From a virus: 39,404 nucleotides of DNA. Both the position numbers and the translations under genes were made by a program. Location: positions 1-39,404 of IMG/VR virus record IMGVR_UViG_3300035698_010429. One strand, 5' to 3'. The number at the start of each line of letters is the position of its first letter. The stretch's first letter is position 1. Below the pieces are notes generated by a model that worked only from the letters and a program-made list of their open reading frames with translations, made no database searches and was not told the DNA's origin. Positions 1 to 7,811 of the stretch are shown here, piece by piece.

Positions 1-117
1 GGTGCCTGCGTATCCGAAGACGCGGAAGACAAGGGGACCACCTTTTCCGATGGTCTTGTCTTCGAACCATCGCTTCGCAGCGTCAAGTCCTGCTTGCTGT
101 TGAGGTGAGAATTCCAT
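1..117 (-). CDS. Dda/RecD-like DNA helicase, N-terminal fragment (cut by window edge)
   Basis: The 39 visible codons start at ATG 117 and run off the left edge. The N-terminus (MEFSPQQQAGLDAAKRW) followed by a basic/glycine stretch and VFGYAGT is typical of superfamily 1B helicases of the Dda/RecD type. In these, a Q-rich motif precedes the Walker A loop GYAGTGKT, and the window ends exactly inside that loop. Such phage helicases unwind DNA at forks or during recombination. The gene is the last visible one of the leftward replication module and follows the 269-residue phage protein after about 150 bp. An AAGGTAG segment 5-11 bases before the ATG can serve as ribosome binding site. The family call rests only on the N-terminus and the start of the P-loop. 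Confidence 0.72.
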   Translation of the reverse strand, partial: MEFSPQQQAGLDAAKRWFEDKTIGKGGPLVFRVFGYAGT

Positions 118-265
118 GGTGCTACCTTGGTAGATGGGGGTGTGGGGCTTCCACCCACTGCGCCGACTGTACTATGGACGGCTCTGGTCAATTGCGGAGA
201 CCAATCGTCGGGTTAGGAACCCGCACGCCCTGGCGTAGCAGGACGGTCCCAAGGTAGCACTTGGA
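118..265. other. Intergenic region ahead of the left-edge helicase
   Basis: This is a 148-bp gap between the stop of the 269-residue protein and the helicase start. On the minus strand it holds a short perfect hairpin (CGGGTT, 3-nt loop, AACCCG), a smaller CGCC/GGCG stem and an AT-poor segment with TTGACC and CATAGT whose spacing does not fit a sigma-70 promoter. No T-tract follows the hairpin. It may contain a weak attenuator or regulatory site, but nothing can be assigned firmly. Confidence 0.35.
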
Positions 266-1075
266 TCAGAAGACTTCGTCGGTGGACTCGCTAGAGCCTT
301 CCGTCGCAGCCTCGTACTTCACGGTGCGCTCGCCCGAGGTAATTCCCTCGACGAACCCTTGCGCAGCCTCGAGGATCGGGCTGGTGGGCGGAAGAAGACT
401 CTCCGCCGTCGTACCCACAAACGGGGCAGTGGCCACGTTGAAGTATTTCTCTCCCTTCTTGTTCTGCGCCTTGACTGCAGTCATGGTAGAACGGTGGGCG
501 AAGAGGGGAATGTTCTTCGAACCTTTGAGGGTTCGGAGCCTCGTCATCATGTCCCGGTAGGGACGCTGCTTCGTGGAGGTGAACGACATGATGGCGAAGT
601 CGAGAACCTCGTCACCGGCATCGTTCAGAATGCCCAGGTAGAGCTGGAAGGTGTCGATTAGATCGTTCCCTTCTTCCGTCTTCAGCCTGTTCTTGTCCAC
701 GGCCGCAGCCTTCGCCTCAGCGACCACGGGGCTGTCCTTCTGGTGGACGCCCACGAAGCCTCCGTTGTCCGGGATCCACTCGACGTAGACATGCTCGCGG
801 CGAACGACGATGAAGTTGAAGGACTCCATCAGTTCCTTGCTCACCGTGTTGAAGAAGAGGCCAGGCTTGGCACCCTCGATGTAGGTCCCTTCCGAGGAAT
901 CAACTTCCGGGGACATGCTCTGCAGCTGCTTGATCCACGGAATTGAGAAGTCGTCCTGATCGGTCTCCTCCCAGCCGGCACCAGCCGCCTGTCCGTAGTC
1001 GTAGGTCGTGACTGCGCCAGCCGAATCGGTGATCGCGACTGCAGTTTCTTCAGTTTTCTTCTTGGCTTGTGCCAT
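266..1075 (-). CDS. Conserved phage replication-module protein (possible ssDNA-binding protein)
   Basis: A 269-residue soluble protein, ATG start at 1075. I do not recognise a named domain with certainty. The layout resembles a protein common in phage replication modules: a proline/leucine segment near the N-terminus (IPWIKQLQSMSPEV), then GLFFNTVSKELMESF, then VEWIP and GGFVGVH. The C-terminus is acidic and ends in an aromatic residue (SSESTDEVF), a property shared with phage ssDNA-binding proteins such as T7 gp2.5, whose tails contact partner enzymes. It sits between a NUMOD3 peptide and a helicase, downstream of the SNF2-type helicase in the same operon. A separate OB-fold SSB is encoded at 30880-31230, so an SSB role here is only an inference. 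Confidence 0.6.
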   Translation of the reverse strand: MAQAKKKTEETAVAITDSAGAVTTYDYGQAAGAGWEETDQDDFSIPWIKQLQSMSPEVDSSEGTYIEGAKPGLFFNTVSKELMESFNFIVVRREHVYVEWIPDNGGFVGVHQKDSPVVAEAKAAAVDKNRLKTEEGNDLIDTFQLYLGILNDAGDEVLDFAIMSFTSTKQRPYRDMMTRLRTLKGSKNIPLFAHRSTMTAVKAQNKKGEKYFNVATAPFVGTTAESLLPPTSPILEAAQGFVEGITSGERTVKYEAATEGSSESTDEVF

Positions 1076-1144
1076 GGGTTCTGTCTCGTGAGGTTTCTGA
1101 GGCGGGCATGTTTACGTCCCCCAGCTCGATTGGACGTGAGCGAA

Positions 1145-1366
1145 CTATTCGCCCGAACTACGGCTCCTGTGAGCCGCAGAAATCTTGGCGCGAGTCTCCG
1201 CAGAATGCGGTCCTCGCTTCTTTCCACGCTGTCCGCCTGCAACCGCCTGGCGGTGTGCGATAGATAGCGGTTTACCTGTCTTGGCCGCAGAAATCTTGGC
1301 TCTGACCTCCACCGGGTGCTTCTGCCCAGTGGTGGGTCGATCGATCCTGTAGGCGTAGTGGTTCAT
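1145..1366 (-). CDS. Orphan NUMOD3-repeat DNA-binding peptide
   Basis: A 73-residue basic protein. Two copies of the NUMOD3 helix are visible: HPVEVRAKISAAKTG at residues 17-31 and HSAETRAKISAAH at 54-66. They are separated by a degenerate copy around IAHRQAVAGG and a KKRG linker. NUMOD3 is the DNA-binding repeat found in GIY-YIG and HNH homing endonucleases. No nuclease motif is present, so this is either a remnant of a homing endonuclease or a free DNA-binding peptide. The ATG at 1366 overlaps the stop of the upstream gene (TGATG), which points to translational coupling. A GTG one codon earlier (1369) is also possible. It lies in the replication operon between two conserved phage genes. Confidence 0.72.
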   Translation of the reverse strand: MNHYAYRIDRPTTGQKHPVEVRAKISAAKTGKPLSIAHRQAVAGGQRGKKRGPHSAETRAKISAAHRSRSSGE

Positions 1367-1938
1367 CACTCTCCGAAGACCGATTCCGGCTTTGCAGTGA
1401 TACGGGTTTGGCGGAACTCGTGAGCACCGAACAGGTCAAGCGGGATGTCGTCCCCTTCGGCGAGGCGGTCCTTCACAAACTTCTTGAGGGTGGAGGACTC
1501 AACCTTTCGCTCGTCCTTGGTCGCGAGGCCCAACCCCTCGAGGTAGGCTACCAGCTCCTCGGCCTTGGCGGCTTCTTCTCTTCCGAATCCGGCAGTAACA
1601 TTGTGCTTGACCAGGTCGCCGAAGCCTCGAGCCTCGAGCCAGTCGTAGACTTCCTGGCGACGTGCGGCCGGAGGCGACACCCGGAGGTTCTCCTTGATGG
1701 AGATCTTGATTCCGGAGCTCGTGGTGAACTCGGCCATGCCGATTTCGTCCATCAGCTCGGGGATTCGGAACTCTCCGATGTCGCGAGCTTTCCGCTGGGC
1801 TTCGCGCAGTGCTTCTTGTGCCAGCTCAACCTGGAGCTCAGCGTGGTAGAGCTCGGTGGCCAGAGCGGCGAGGGTGGCGAGGCTATCCGCCGAGGGTGCC
1901 TCAGCTACGAATTTCGAGTAGTCGTGGTTGGCTTCCAT
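1366..1938 (-). CDS. Conserved phage protein of the replication module
   Basis: A 190-residue protein, ATG at 1938. The first about 60 residues are an alanine/glutamate-rich helix that should form a coiled coil (AELQVELAQEALREAQRKA). A compact domain follows with PELMDEIGMAEFTTSSG, a conserved ARRQEVYDWLEARGFGDLVKH-type segment, and a C-terminal STLKKFVKDRLAEGDDIP..LF motif. I recall this combination from many phage proteins next to SSB-like and recombination genes, but no activity is established to my knowledge. It starts 22 bp after the helicase stop, with GGA in the leader as a weak ribosome binding site. It is probably a DNA-metabolism accessory factor. Confidence 0.62.
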   Translation of the reverse strand: MEANHDYSKFVAEAPSADSLATLAALATELYHAELQVELAQEALREAQRKARDIGEFRIPELMDEIGMAEFTTSSGIKISIKENLRVSPPAARRQEVYDWLEARGFGDLVKHNVTAGFGREEAAKAEELVAYLEGLGLATKDERKVESSTLKKFVKDRLAEGDDIPLDLFGAHEFRQTRITAKPESVFGE

Positions 1939-1960
1939 GGGGTCCTGTATTGTAGTGTTC

Positions 1961-3409
1961 CTATGCCCAGGGGGTAATCAAATCGCCCGTAATCACGCGG
2001 GCAGTGTCACGTTTTCCTCGAAGCCCTCCTAAGAGCTTCTCGTCAAAGGTGTTACGGGCGACGATGTCGATGTAGACGACCGGATCTCCGGTCATCCCTG
2101 CTCGGTGTGCGCGGTCCTCGGACTGGAGGCGCTCGCGGAGAGACCACGTGTTGCTCATGTATACAACTGTCTTGGCACGATGGAGGGTCAGGCCCTCCCC
2201 GGCTGCCGAAGCTTTGGCCACGAAGAACCTTGCGGTGCCTTCCTTCTGGAATCGGCGGATGGCTTCCTCTCGCCCAGCTACGTTGGTCTGCCCATCGAAG
2301 CGCAGCGCATCCTTCCCGAGAGCCTTCATGATCTCGTCGACTTCCCAGGTCCAGCGGCACCAGATGATGACCGAGCCGGACACATCTTCCAGGACGTCCT
2401 GTAGGAGCTTGAGCCGAACGTTCTTCCCAACGGGCACTACCTTGTCGTCGTCGTCCTTGATAAAGCCTGAGCAGATCTGAGAGAGTCTCAGGTGTCTTGT
2501 GAGGACGAGGTCCGCTGTAGCCATGCTACCTTCACCTTCGAGCCAGGTGATGAACTTTTTCTCGAGCTCCTTGTAGGATTTCTGCTGAGTCGGATCGAGA
2601 TCGAAGAATCGTTTCTCGTAGATCTTGGACGGGAGGTCCAGGACGTCGGACTTCAGGAGGCGGGTGCCCACCGAGTCAACGATGTCGTGCAGTTCGTCGA
2701 GGTGCAGGTATCGGACGAGGGATTCGTAGGACCTTCCCTGGCCACGGTTGATCTTCTTTTCCCAGAGCCCATACCTGGCCTTGAACGTGCCGGCGTTCGG
2801 GAGACCCATGTCCTTCCAGATGTCCGGTCGGATGAAGCGGACCTGGGTGTACACGTCGAAGGGGCTGCCGTCTACCGGCGTGCCGGTGAGGACGCGCTTG
2901 TACTTGGCATACTTGGCGCTGGCCGAGATGCGCTTGGTCCTCTTCGAACCGGGTGTCTTGATGCGACCACTTTCGTCAAGGACGTAGAGGCATTCCCGAT
3001 CGATCAGCAGCTTCTTCAATGCCTTGGCGCCACGGTCAGTCATGACGGCATCGTAGCTCATCACGAATACGACCAGGCCTTCGTGGAGGACCAGCTCTGC
3101 GAAGTCCTCTTGGACTCGTTTACTGGCAGACGTCGAGGAGTGCCAGGCCATCGTCCGGTAGTCCGTCCACTCGGGCAGGTGGATCGGAACCTCCTCGTCT
3201 GTCCAGTTCTGGTGGACCCCGTTGGGGGCGACGACGATCAGCGTGTTGATCTCGCCACGATGGTAGAGCCAGGCAGCCGTGTCGATCGTGAGCTTCGTCT
3301 TGCCACATCCCATCTCGAGCCAGAACGCATAGCCTTCCTGGTCTCGGGACTCTTCCCAGATCTTGCGCTGGAAATCGTACGGCTCGGTCTTGAAGGAGAA
3401 GTCTTTCAT
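1961..3409 (-). CDS. SNF2-type DEAD/DEAH-like helicase
   Basis: A 482-residue superfamily 2 helicase, first gene of the leftward replication operon. Motifs from the N-terminus: Q-like FQRKIWEES (13-21), Walker A GCGKT (34-38), motif II LDESGRIK (144-151), motif III LTGTPV (about 172-177), a C-terminal helicase lobe with IIWCRWTWEVDEI, and motif VI LQSEDRAHRAGM. This is the usual layout of short phage SNF2 proteins that remodel or unwind DNA with ATP. Motif II reads DESG instead of DEAH or DESH. The ATG at 3409 is chosen because the longer open frame to 3628 runs through a strong terminator and the promoter at 3500-3535. No clear Shine-Dalgarno precedes it. Confidence 0.88.
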   Translation of the reverse strand: MKDFSFKTEPYDFQRKIWEESRDQEGYAFWLEMGCGKTKLTIDTAAWLYHRGEINTLIVVAPNGVHQNWTDEEVPIHLPEWTDYRTMAWHSSTSASKRVQEDFAELVLHEGLVVFVMSYDAVMTDRGAKALKKLLIDRECLYVLDESGRIKTPGSKRTKRISASAKYAKYKRVLTGTPVDGSPFDVYTQVRFIRPDIWKDMGLPNAGTFKARYGLWEKKINRGQGRSYESLVRYLHLDELHDIVDSVGTRLLKSDVLDLPSKIYEKRFFDLDPTQQKSYKELEKKFITWLEGEGSMATADLVLTRHLRLSQICSGFIKDDDDKVVPVGKNVRLKLLQDVLEDVSGSVIIWCRWTWEVDEIMKALGKDALRFDGQTNVAGREEAIRRFQKEGTARFFVAKASAAGEGLTLHRAKTVVYMSNTWSLRERLQSEDRAHRAGMTGDPVVYIDIVARNTFDEKLLGGLRGKRDTARVITGDLITPWA

Positions 3410-3499
3410 GGGGGTGGTGGAGAAGTGAGGACCGGACCCTGCCAGATCCGGCCCTCGAGGGTGCAAGTAGCCAACCTGCTTTTTCCCGCTCGCACTTTG

Positions 3500-3535
3500 A
3501 TTATACCTGCCCTGCCCGGAGGGGAAGGGGATTCC
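3500..3535 (-). promoter_or_regulatory. Promoter of the replication operon (TCCCC-box class)
   Basis: On the minus strand a perfect TATAAT (3505-3500), preceded by GG, lies 15 bp downstream of GGAATCCCCTTCCCC (3535-3521). The same box occurs at four other promoters in this window (34604, 37383, 37714, 38448). The predicted start would be about 85 bp before the helicase ATG. The -35 is not a TTGACA type, so a phage or host activator, or a nonstandard sigma factor, may read it. Confidence 0.7.
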
Positions 3536-3537
3536 TT

Positions 3538-3581
3538 GAGAAAAAGGAGGCCCTGCCCAACCGAAGCTGAACAGGACCTCC
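3538..3581 (-). terminator. Intrinsic terminator of the virion operon
   Basis: Minus-strand RNA forms a 16-bp stem (3581-3566 with 3561-3546, G-U pairs included) closed by a UUCG tetraloop and followed by UUUUUCUC. It stands 183 bp after the last virion-operon stop and directly before the replication promoter, so it isolates the two operons. Confidence 0.88.
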
Positions 3582-3763
3582 ACCTCACTTCCATCAGACC
3601 CCCATCTGACAGTTGCACCTCCCTCCACTACCTCACTACCTAACTAGAACTAATAAGGGGGTAGTAGACAGCGCCAGGCTCCCTCAGTTACTGAGGTGTG
3701 TCGCCAGGATCTAGTTTCTAGTGGACTGGGCATAAGTCCGCCCCCCACAAGGACTTAGACCCA
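3582..3763. promoter_or_regulatory. Repeat-rich intergenic region A
   Basis: 182 bp without a credible gene. It contains TCCACTA at 3624-3630, its inverse inside GTTTCTAGTGGA at 3714-3725, CCACTAT at 3761-3767, a CCTCAGT-T-ACTGAGG palindrome (3682-3696), the inverted repeat TAAGTCC/GGACTTA (3733-3757), two CGCCAGG direct repeats about 30 bp apart, and AAGGGGGTAGT near 3656-3666. Several of these recur in the other large intergenic region (29759-30136). Candidate roles are an operator/promoter region, a replication origin or a packaging-related site. Confidence 0.55.
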
Positions 3764-4060
3764 CTATGGGTGTCGGATACCCTCCTTGAATCCTAGCCAG
3801 ACAGCTGCTGCAAGCCCAGAAATCATGATTCCGATTAGTACGAGTAGGCCTCGCGACTTGATTTTCTCGCTCGTGTCTCGAAGCTCACGGATAAAATGCA
3901 TGTCCCGCTGCAGGCCGAGCGGATTCCCTGCGTCCATTCCAACTGTGATCAGAGTCTGAGTTACTGCGATTCGAACTGCCTCTTCCACGCCCACGGAGTT
4001 GGATTTGGTGATGACTGCGAGTTCTTCACGAACCATCGCCCTGAGTTCTTCGTCTGTCAT
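3764..4060 (-). CDS. Small single-pass membrane protein, end of virion operon (holin-accessory-like)
   Basis: 98 residues with ATG at 4060, one base after the stop of the tail-tip gene. The N-terminal two thirds are soluble and partly helical (MTDEELRAMVREEL; RDMHFIRELRDTSEKIKSR). A single hydrophobic segment near the C-terminus (LLVLIGIMISGLAAAVWLGF) is followed by a short basic tail. This topology, soluble helix then one transmembrane segment, is that of XhlA-like proteins of phage lysis modules, and the place after the tail genes fits. No sequence signature proves it. It could instead be an unrelated membrane-anchored phage protein. Confidence 0.6.
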   Translation of the reverse strand: MTDEELRAMVREELAVITKSNSVGVEEAVRIAVTQTLITVGMDAGNPLGLQRDMHFIRELRDTSEKIKSRGLLVLIGIMISGLAAAVWLGFKEGIRHP

Positions 4061-4061
4061 G

Positions 4062-6980
4062 TCAGTTTTCCAGAATGGCGAAGCCATCCTGCCCTGCTCC
4101 GGGGGCATTCATGTCAAGTTGTTTGAGGATACCCGAATCAGAAGATGTATGTCGGACCTCGATGGTGTCCGTCGCTGTGGCCGCAAAGCTTCCGGATGTG
4201 TTCCCGGTTGCGATGAGCGTGGTCCACGCACCAGCATTGATTCTATACTGAACAAGACCAGCAGCGAAAGCAGAAGAAAGAGTAAACGAATAGGTGCCCG
4301 TGACCGTGGTGGTGTAGAGCGCCGACGTTTCGTTTTGACTCAGCAGTCCGAATTCGAACTGCCCCTCCAGCGCGGAGGTGATATCCGCTGCGTGGACAAG
4401 GGATTGCCGGGAGGTAAGGGTCTCCCCGCCGTCCGTGTGGCTGGCTGTCCAGCTGAATTCCAGGTCTCCCGTGGGCACCGCACCGTCCAGTGCCTGCAGG
4501 ATCTCGATCCGGAGTAGGGTGTACGTGGTCCCCGAGAAGGAAGCGTTGAGGATGAGATCGTTGGTGCCCGTCGGATCGTGGCGCACTTCGAGATCATGAT
4601 CCGTAGTGTTCGCCGCAGGGAAGGTAGCATCTAGAGACTCAGCGTCCGTGGAGAGTCCGAGTAGCTCGTTGCCTCCGTCGGCCACCCGGTAGTCCCTACG
4701 TCGGATCGCGCACGCTACACCGTAGTCCTCGGCCGCAGAACCCGTACCTTCCAGACTGACGTTGGTGGTATCCCACGCCACCGCGTTCAGGGTCACGTAG
4801 CTGGGTGGATATGGGCGTCGAATCCTCTGGTCCATCTGGAAGGAGATGGTAGTGGCCGAAGCTTCCGCCAGCTCACCACTGAAGGCCACCGGGATCAGCT
4901 TGATGTCCACATTGTCCGTCTCCGGGAGAGCATCGGTAGTGCCGGCTCCCGCCATCAGGATGTAGACCTCAGCCGTATCTGCGTGAGCTGCCTGAACGCT
5001 GTCGAGGACACCCCGATAGACGTTGGTCAAGCTCACGTTTCCACCCGAGGTGATTGCTCCCTCCACCAGCATGAATTCGTTGTCCACCAGGATTAGATTC
5101 ATAAGGGTAGAGCCCAATTCCTCAGTTCCCGAGGGGATCGCGAACGAGGCCAAGATTGCGGCCTGAGTGTCCGGCGTGGAGGACACAGTCATGGAGGTCA
5201 GGGGATATGCACTCCCGATCGCCAGGGCACCGGACAGCTCACCCACCTTGACGAACTGCGTCACGTCACCGATGCTGGTGTACGCTCCCGCAGGTACGCC
5301 TGCGGAGTGACGCTCCCTCACGTCGACAGAGATCTCGGATCCCGCCTTCCGCGCGGTCGCCATGATCGTGGAAAGCAGCGCACCATTGGTGGCCGGGTCG
5401 CGACGAACGATGGCTCGCGGAGACTCGAACGCGCGTTGGTACGTGAAGCCTACCAGGTTCTCGCTGGGCGATGTCCAATTTGTCGACGTCGGGTCAGAGA
5501 AGCTTGGGGTGGCGGTGTAGAAGACATCCTGTACAACCTCCAGGCGGATCCGGTTGTTATCGAGCTCGCCCAGATCCATCGAGGTAATCCTCATGGGCAG
5601 TCGGCTGAGCCCAAGGTACGCATGGGTGAACTCGATCACGTCACCCGGAAGCTTGTCCCAGAAGGTTCGGTCCACTACCAGCGAAGCCTTCGCCAGAGGG
5701 TAGGACAGCGTGCGGAGATCCCGCCAGGCCAGGAAGTTTGCCGTGGTACGGTTCATCACCCCAGGGTAGTTCTTCGTGACGCTCAGATCTACACCCTGGA
5801 TGCGGACGTTGGCTGTATCCTGAGCCATAGCGTAGGTGGTCTTGTACTCGTCGGTCCGGTCGGCGAATTGCACTCGAACCAGGTTCGACGTACCTTCCCA
5901 TGCGCCTCGGCCAAAGTTGACCAACTCCACCAGATTGTCTACGTTGACCTCGTCCAACGTACCAGGCGTGTAGTCCGCTCTGGCCAGCTTGATTTCCCAT
6001 TTGGCACTGGCCTGGTTGAATCGGATAAGACCATCCACCTGCTCCTCGAGAAGTCGGATGATGTCCGAAGCTTCTTTGGCAGAAGTCAGCAGCATACTGA
6101 AACCATTTCCCTCACCCTCAAGGGTAGTGGCCGCCGTCCTGAAGTTTGTGACATCGATGTCCGAGGCAGCGTAGCCAAGACCCCACTCAGTGTTGGTCAT
6201 GATCTCGTAGGCCACGCACGCAGGATTTGCATCGAAGGTGTTGACCACCTCCACCCCACCCGTAGCGGCAAGCTGGTTGGGGATCCGCTGGAGCTCGAAC
6301 TTCCACGGCTTCATGGAAGTGGAGTTGCCCACGTAGAACGGATCAGTCTCCGGAGCGAGGTAGCAGGTCCCTCGATATGCGGGAGTGTCCCCACCCTGCT
6401 GTTGATATGTGGACAGGTAGGTGGACGCGGTCTGGGTTGAGTTTCCCTCAAAGAACTCGAACGTTCCGATGAAGCCACCGTTACCTCGGTCCTTCCCTCC
6501 AAAGAGCTCAGGCTCGTTGACAGTGAACGTGCCCCCATGGGCCACCGAACCCGTCCAGACCTTGTCGTCGCCAATCCAGAGTCCTAGGATCTTATCCACC
6601 GGACCTCGGGCGATTGCGAACTGAAGACCAATACGGTACTCATAGCCCTGGACCACTTGCTCACTGGAGAACATCCCGGTCTTGACCTTCTCCACGATGG
6701 CGTTCTGACGGAGATCGCCATACCAGATTGCATTGGGCCCATCGACGCGAACGGTTCCCCACAGCAGGGGCACAACCCTACCTTCGGTTGCAGTTGGAAT
6801 CTGGAAATCACCAAGACCAGCAGGCTTGGCATCTTCGAACTCAGGCTTCGGCCGCAACAATTCTGCAGCGACGAAGAGCACCACCTGGAACAGGAGCGTA
6901 AGCCAGAAACCGCCTCGACGCCTGGCGGTATGGTCACGCTCCCATCGAAGGAAGATCAGCTGAATCTTGGAGAGCTTCAA
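4062..6980 (-). CDS. Tail-tip / central baseplate protein (host-specificity type)
   Basis: 972 residues. The N-terminus has a hydrophobic stretch (FWLTLLFQVVLFVAAELL) followed by a segment typical of putative phage tail proteins of the PF13550 group: IPTATEGRVVPLLWGTVRV, then NAIWYGDL. The middle has the hub-like region with CVAYEIMTNTEWGLGY and IIRLLEEQVDGLIRF, and the C-terminal third looks like beta-sandwich domains. In this family the protein forms the tail tip that contacts the cell. It begins with TTG at 6980, which overlaps the previous stop as TTGA. The first in-frame ATG lies about 100 residues in and would delete the conserved N-terminus. It ends one base before the small membrane protein gene. 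Confidence 0.82.
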   Translation of the reverse strand: MKLSKIQLIFLRWERDHTARRRGGFWLTLLFQVVLFVAAELLRPKPEFEDAKPAGLGDFQIPTATEGRVVPLLWGTVRVDGPNAIWYGDLRQNAIVEKVKTGMFSSEQVVQGYEYRIGLQFAIARGPVDKILGLWIGDDKVWTGSVAHGGTFTVNEPELFGGKDRGNGGFIGTFEFFEGNSTQTASTYLSTYQQQGGDTPAYRGTCYLAPETDPFYVGNSTSMKPWKFELQRIPNQLAATGGVEVVNTFDANPACVAYEIMTNTEWGLGYAASDIDVTNFRTAATTLEGEGNGFSMLLTSAKEASDIIRLLEEQVDGLIRFNQASAKWEIKLARADYTPGTLDEVNVDNLVELVNFGRGAWEGTSNLVRVQFADRTDEYKTTYAMAQDTANVRIQGVDLSVTKNYPGVMNRTTANFLAWRDLRTLSYPLAKASLVVDRTFWDKLPGDVIEFTHAYLGLSRLPMRITSMDLGELDNNRIRLEVVQDVFYTATPSFSDPTSTNWTSPSENLVGFTYQRAFESPRAIVRRDPATNGALLSTIMATARKAGSEISVDVRERHSAGVPAGAYTSIGDVTQFVKVGELSGALAIGSAYPLTSMTVSSTPDTQAAILASFAIPSGTEELGSTLMNLILVDNEFMLVEGAITSGGNVSLTNVYRGVLDSVQAAHADTAEVYILMAGAGTTDALPETDNVDIKLIPVAFSGELAEASATTISFQMDQRIRRPYPPSYVTLNAVAWDTTNVSLEGTGSAAEDYGVACAIRRRDYRVADGGNELLGLSTDAESLDATFPAANTTDHDLEVRHDPTGTNDLILNASFSGTTYTLLRIEILQALDGAVPTGDLEFSWTASHTDGGETLTSRQSLVHAADITSALEGQFEFGLLSQNETSALYTTTVTGTYSFTLSSAFAAGLVQYRINAGAWTTLIATGNTSGSFAATATDTIEVRHTSSDSGILKQLDMNAPGAGQDGFAILEN

Positions 6981-7804
6981 ATCCGGATCCCAGTTTGGAA
7001 GATGTTCTTAGTTGGAACCCAGGCAAACCCGCCGAAGTTGATGACATTATCGAACTTGCTCTTGCACGTAGAGATCGAGTGATCACATCCCGCGAACACC
7101 AGTACATTTGTACTGATTGGTGAAACGGTGAAAGGCAGGTGCAGGGTCAGTACCGTTCCGGTCTGGTCAAGGATCATGCGGCGATCGTTTGAGCTCACGT
7201 TCTCCACGAATCCTCCCGTGAAGTAGTCGTCCCCGTTTGCGTCCGCTCCCGTGACCGTGATGGTCGTACCACTCACAGCCGTTACTGCCCCCGAGATACG
7301 GTAGGCTGCATCGGCATCATCCACCTGGCACAGGGAGTCGTACAGCACGTGGTTGCATAGACCCTGATAGGTGTGGTTGGGGAGAGGTTTTGACTGCGCA
7401 GTAACCAGAGGCTCGATCTTGATTTTCGCTTCGCGACCAGACTTACCAAACGCGACGGAAGAGATCCTACCGTTGAAGATAGTGATCACCTCATAGGCAG
7501 CACCATCGGGTCTTTGGATCCGCTCAATCTTGAGAGTGCCCACGATTCCCGGGACGCTGTTGATGTACCGTTGGGCAACTGCGTTATCGCCGGCAACCGT
7601 GATAACCAGGTTCTCCTTGCGAGTGTCCGGACCCCCACCCTTGACCGTACTGCGGATCAGGGGTATCGCGGTGAAGACCTCTGAACCTTCAGTGATATTG
7701 TCTTCGGCAGAAGTCCACCTGTACAGGGTAGAGCCGATCGTGAACGTGTAGAGTTCAACAGGCTGGCTTCCCTCTGGGGAAGATTCGAATGCGTCGTATG
7801 TCAT
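6977..7804 (-). CDS. Tail assembly protein, DUF2163 / phage BR0599 type
   Basis: 275 residues, ATG at 7804. The N-terminus (MTYDAFESSPEGSQPVELYTFTIG) and the central beta-rich part match the DUF2163 layout. The C-terminal segment has the cysteine-bearing signature GCDHSISTCKSKFDN followed by NFGGFAWVPTKN, characteristic of the BR0599 family that caps gene-transfer-agent-like tail modules. The protein is expected at the tail tip, between distal tail and hub. It lies in the expected order between the 575-residue tail protein and the large tip protein. The ATG is 7 bp after the previous stop with no clear Shine-Dalgarno. An upstream start at 7840 is possible but would overlap the preceding gene. 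Confidence 0.82.
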   Translation of the reverse strand: MTYDAFESSPEGSQPVELYTFTIGSTLYRWTSAEDNITEGSEVFTAIPLIRSTVKGGGPDTRKENLVITVAGDNAVAQRYINSVPGIVGTLKIERIQRPDGAAYEVITIFNGRISSVAFGKSGREAKIKIEPLVTAQSKPLPNHTYQGLCNHVLYDSLCQVDDADAAYRISGAVTAVSGTTITVTGADANGDDYFTGGFVENVSSNDRRMILDQTGTVLTLHLPFTVSPISTNVLVFAGCDHSISTCKSKFDNVINFGGFAWVPTKNIFQTGIRI

Positions 7805-7811
7805 GGGGGAT

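Noticed and set aside
3410-3628. N-terminal extension of the helicase to 3628
   Set aside because: The extension is encoded by the terminator and promoter sequences, and the helicase core starts normally from the ATG at 3409.
2492-3643. Long plus-strand open frame of 383 codons opposite the SNF2-type helicase
   Set aside because: It is the reverse-strand shadow of a gene with clear helicase motifs. The protein has no recognisable domain and runs through a terminator and promoter.
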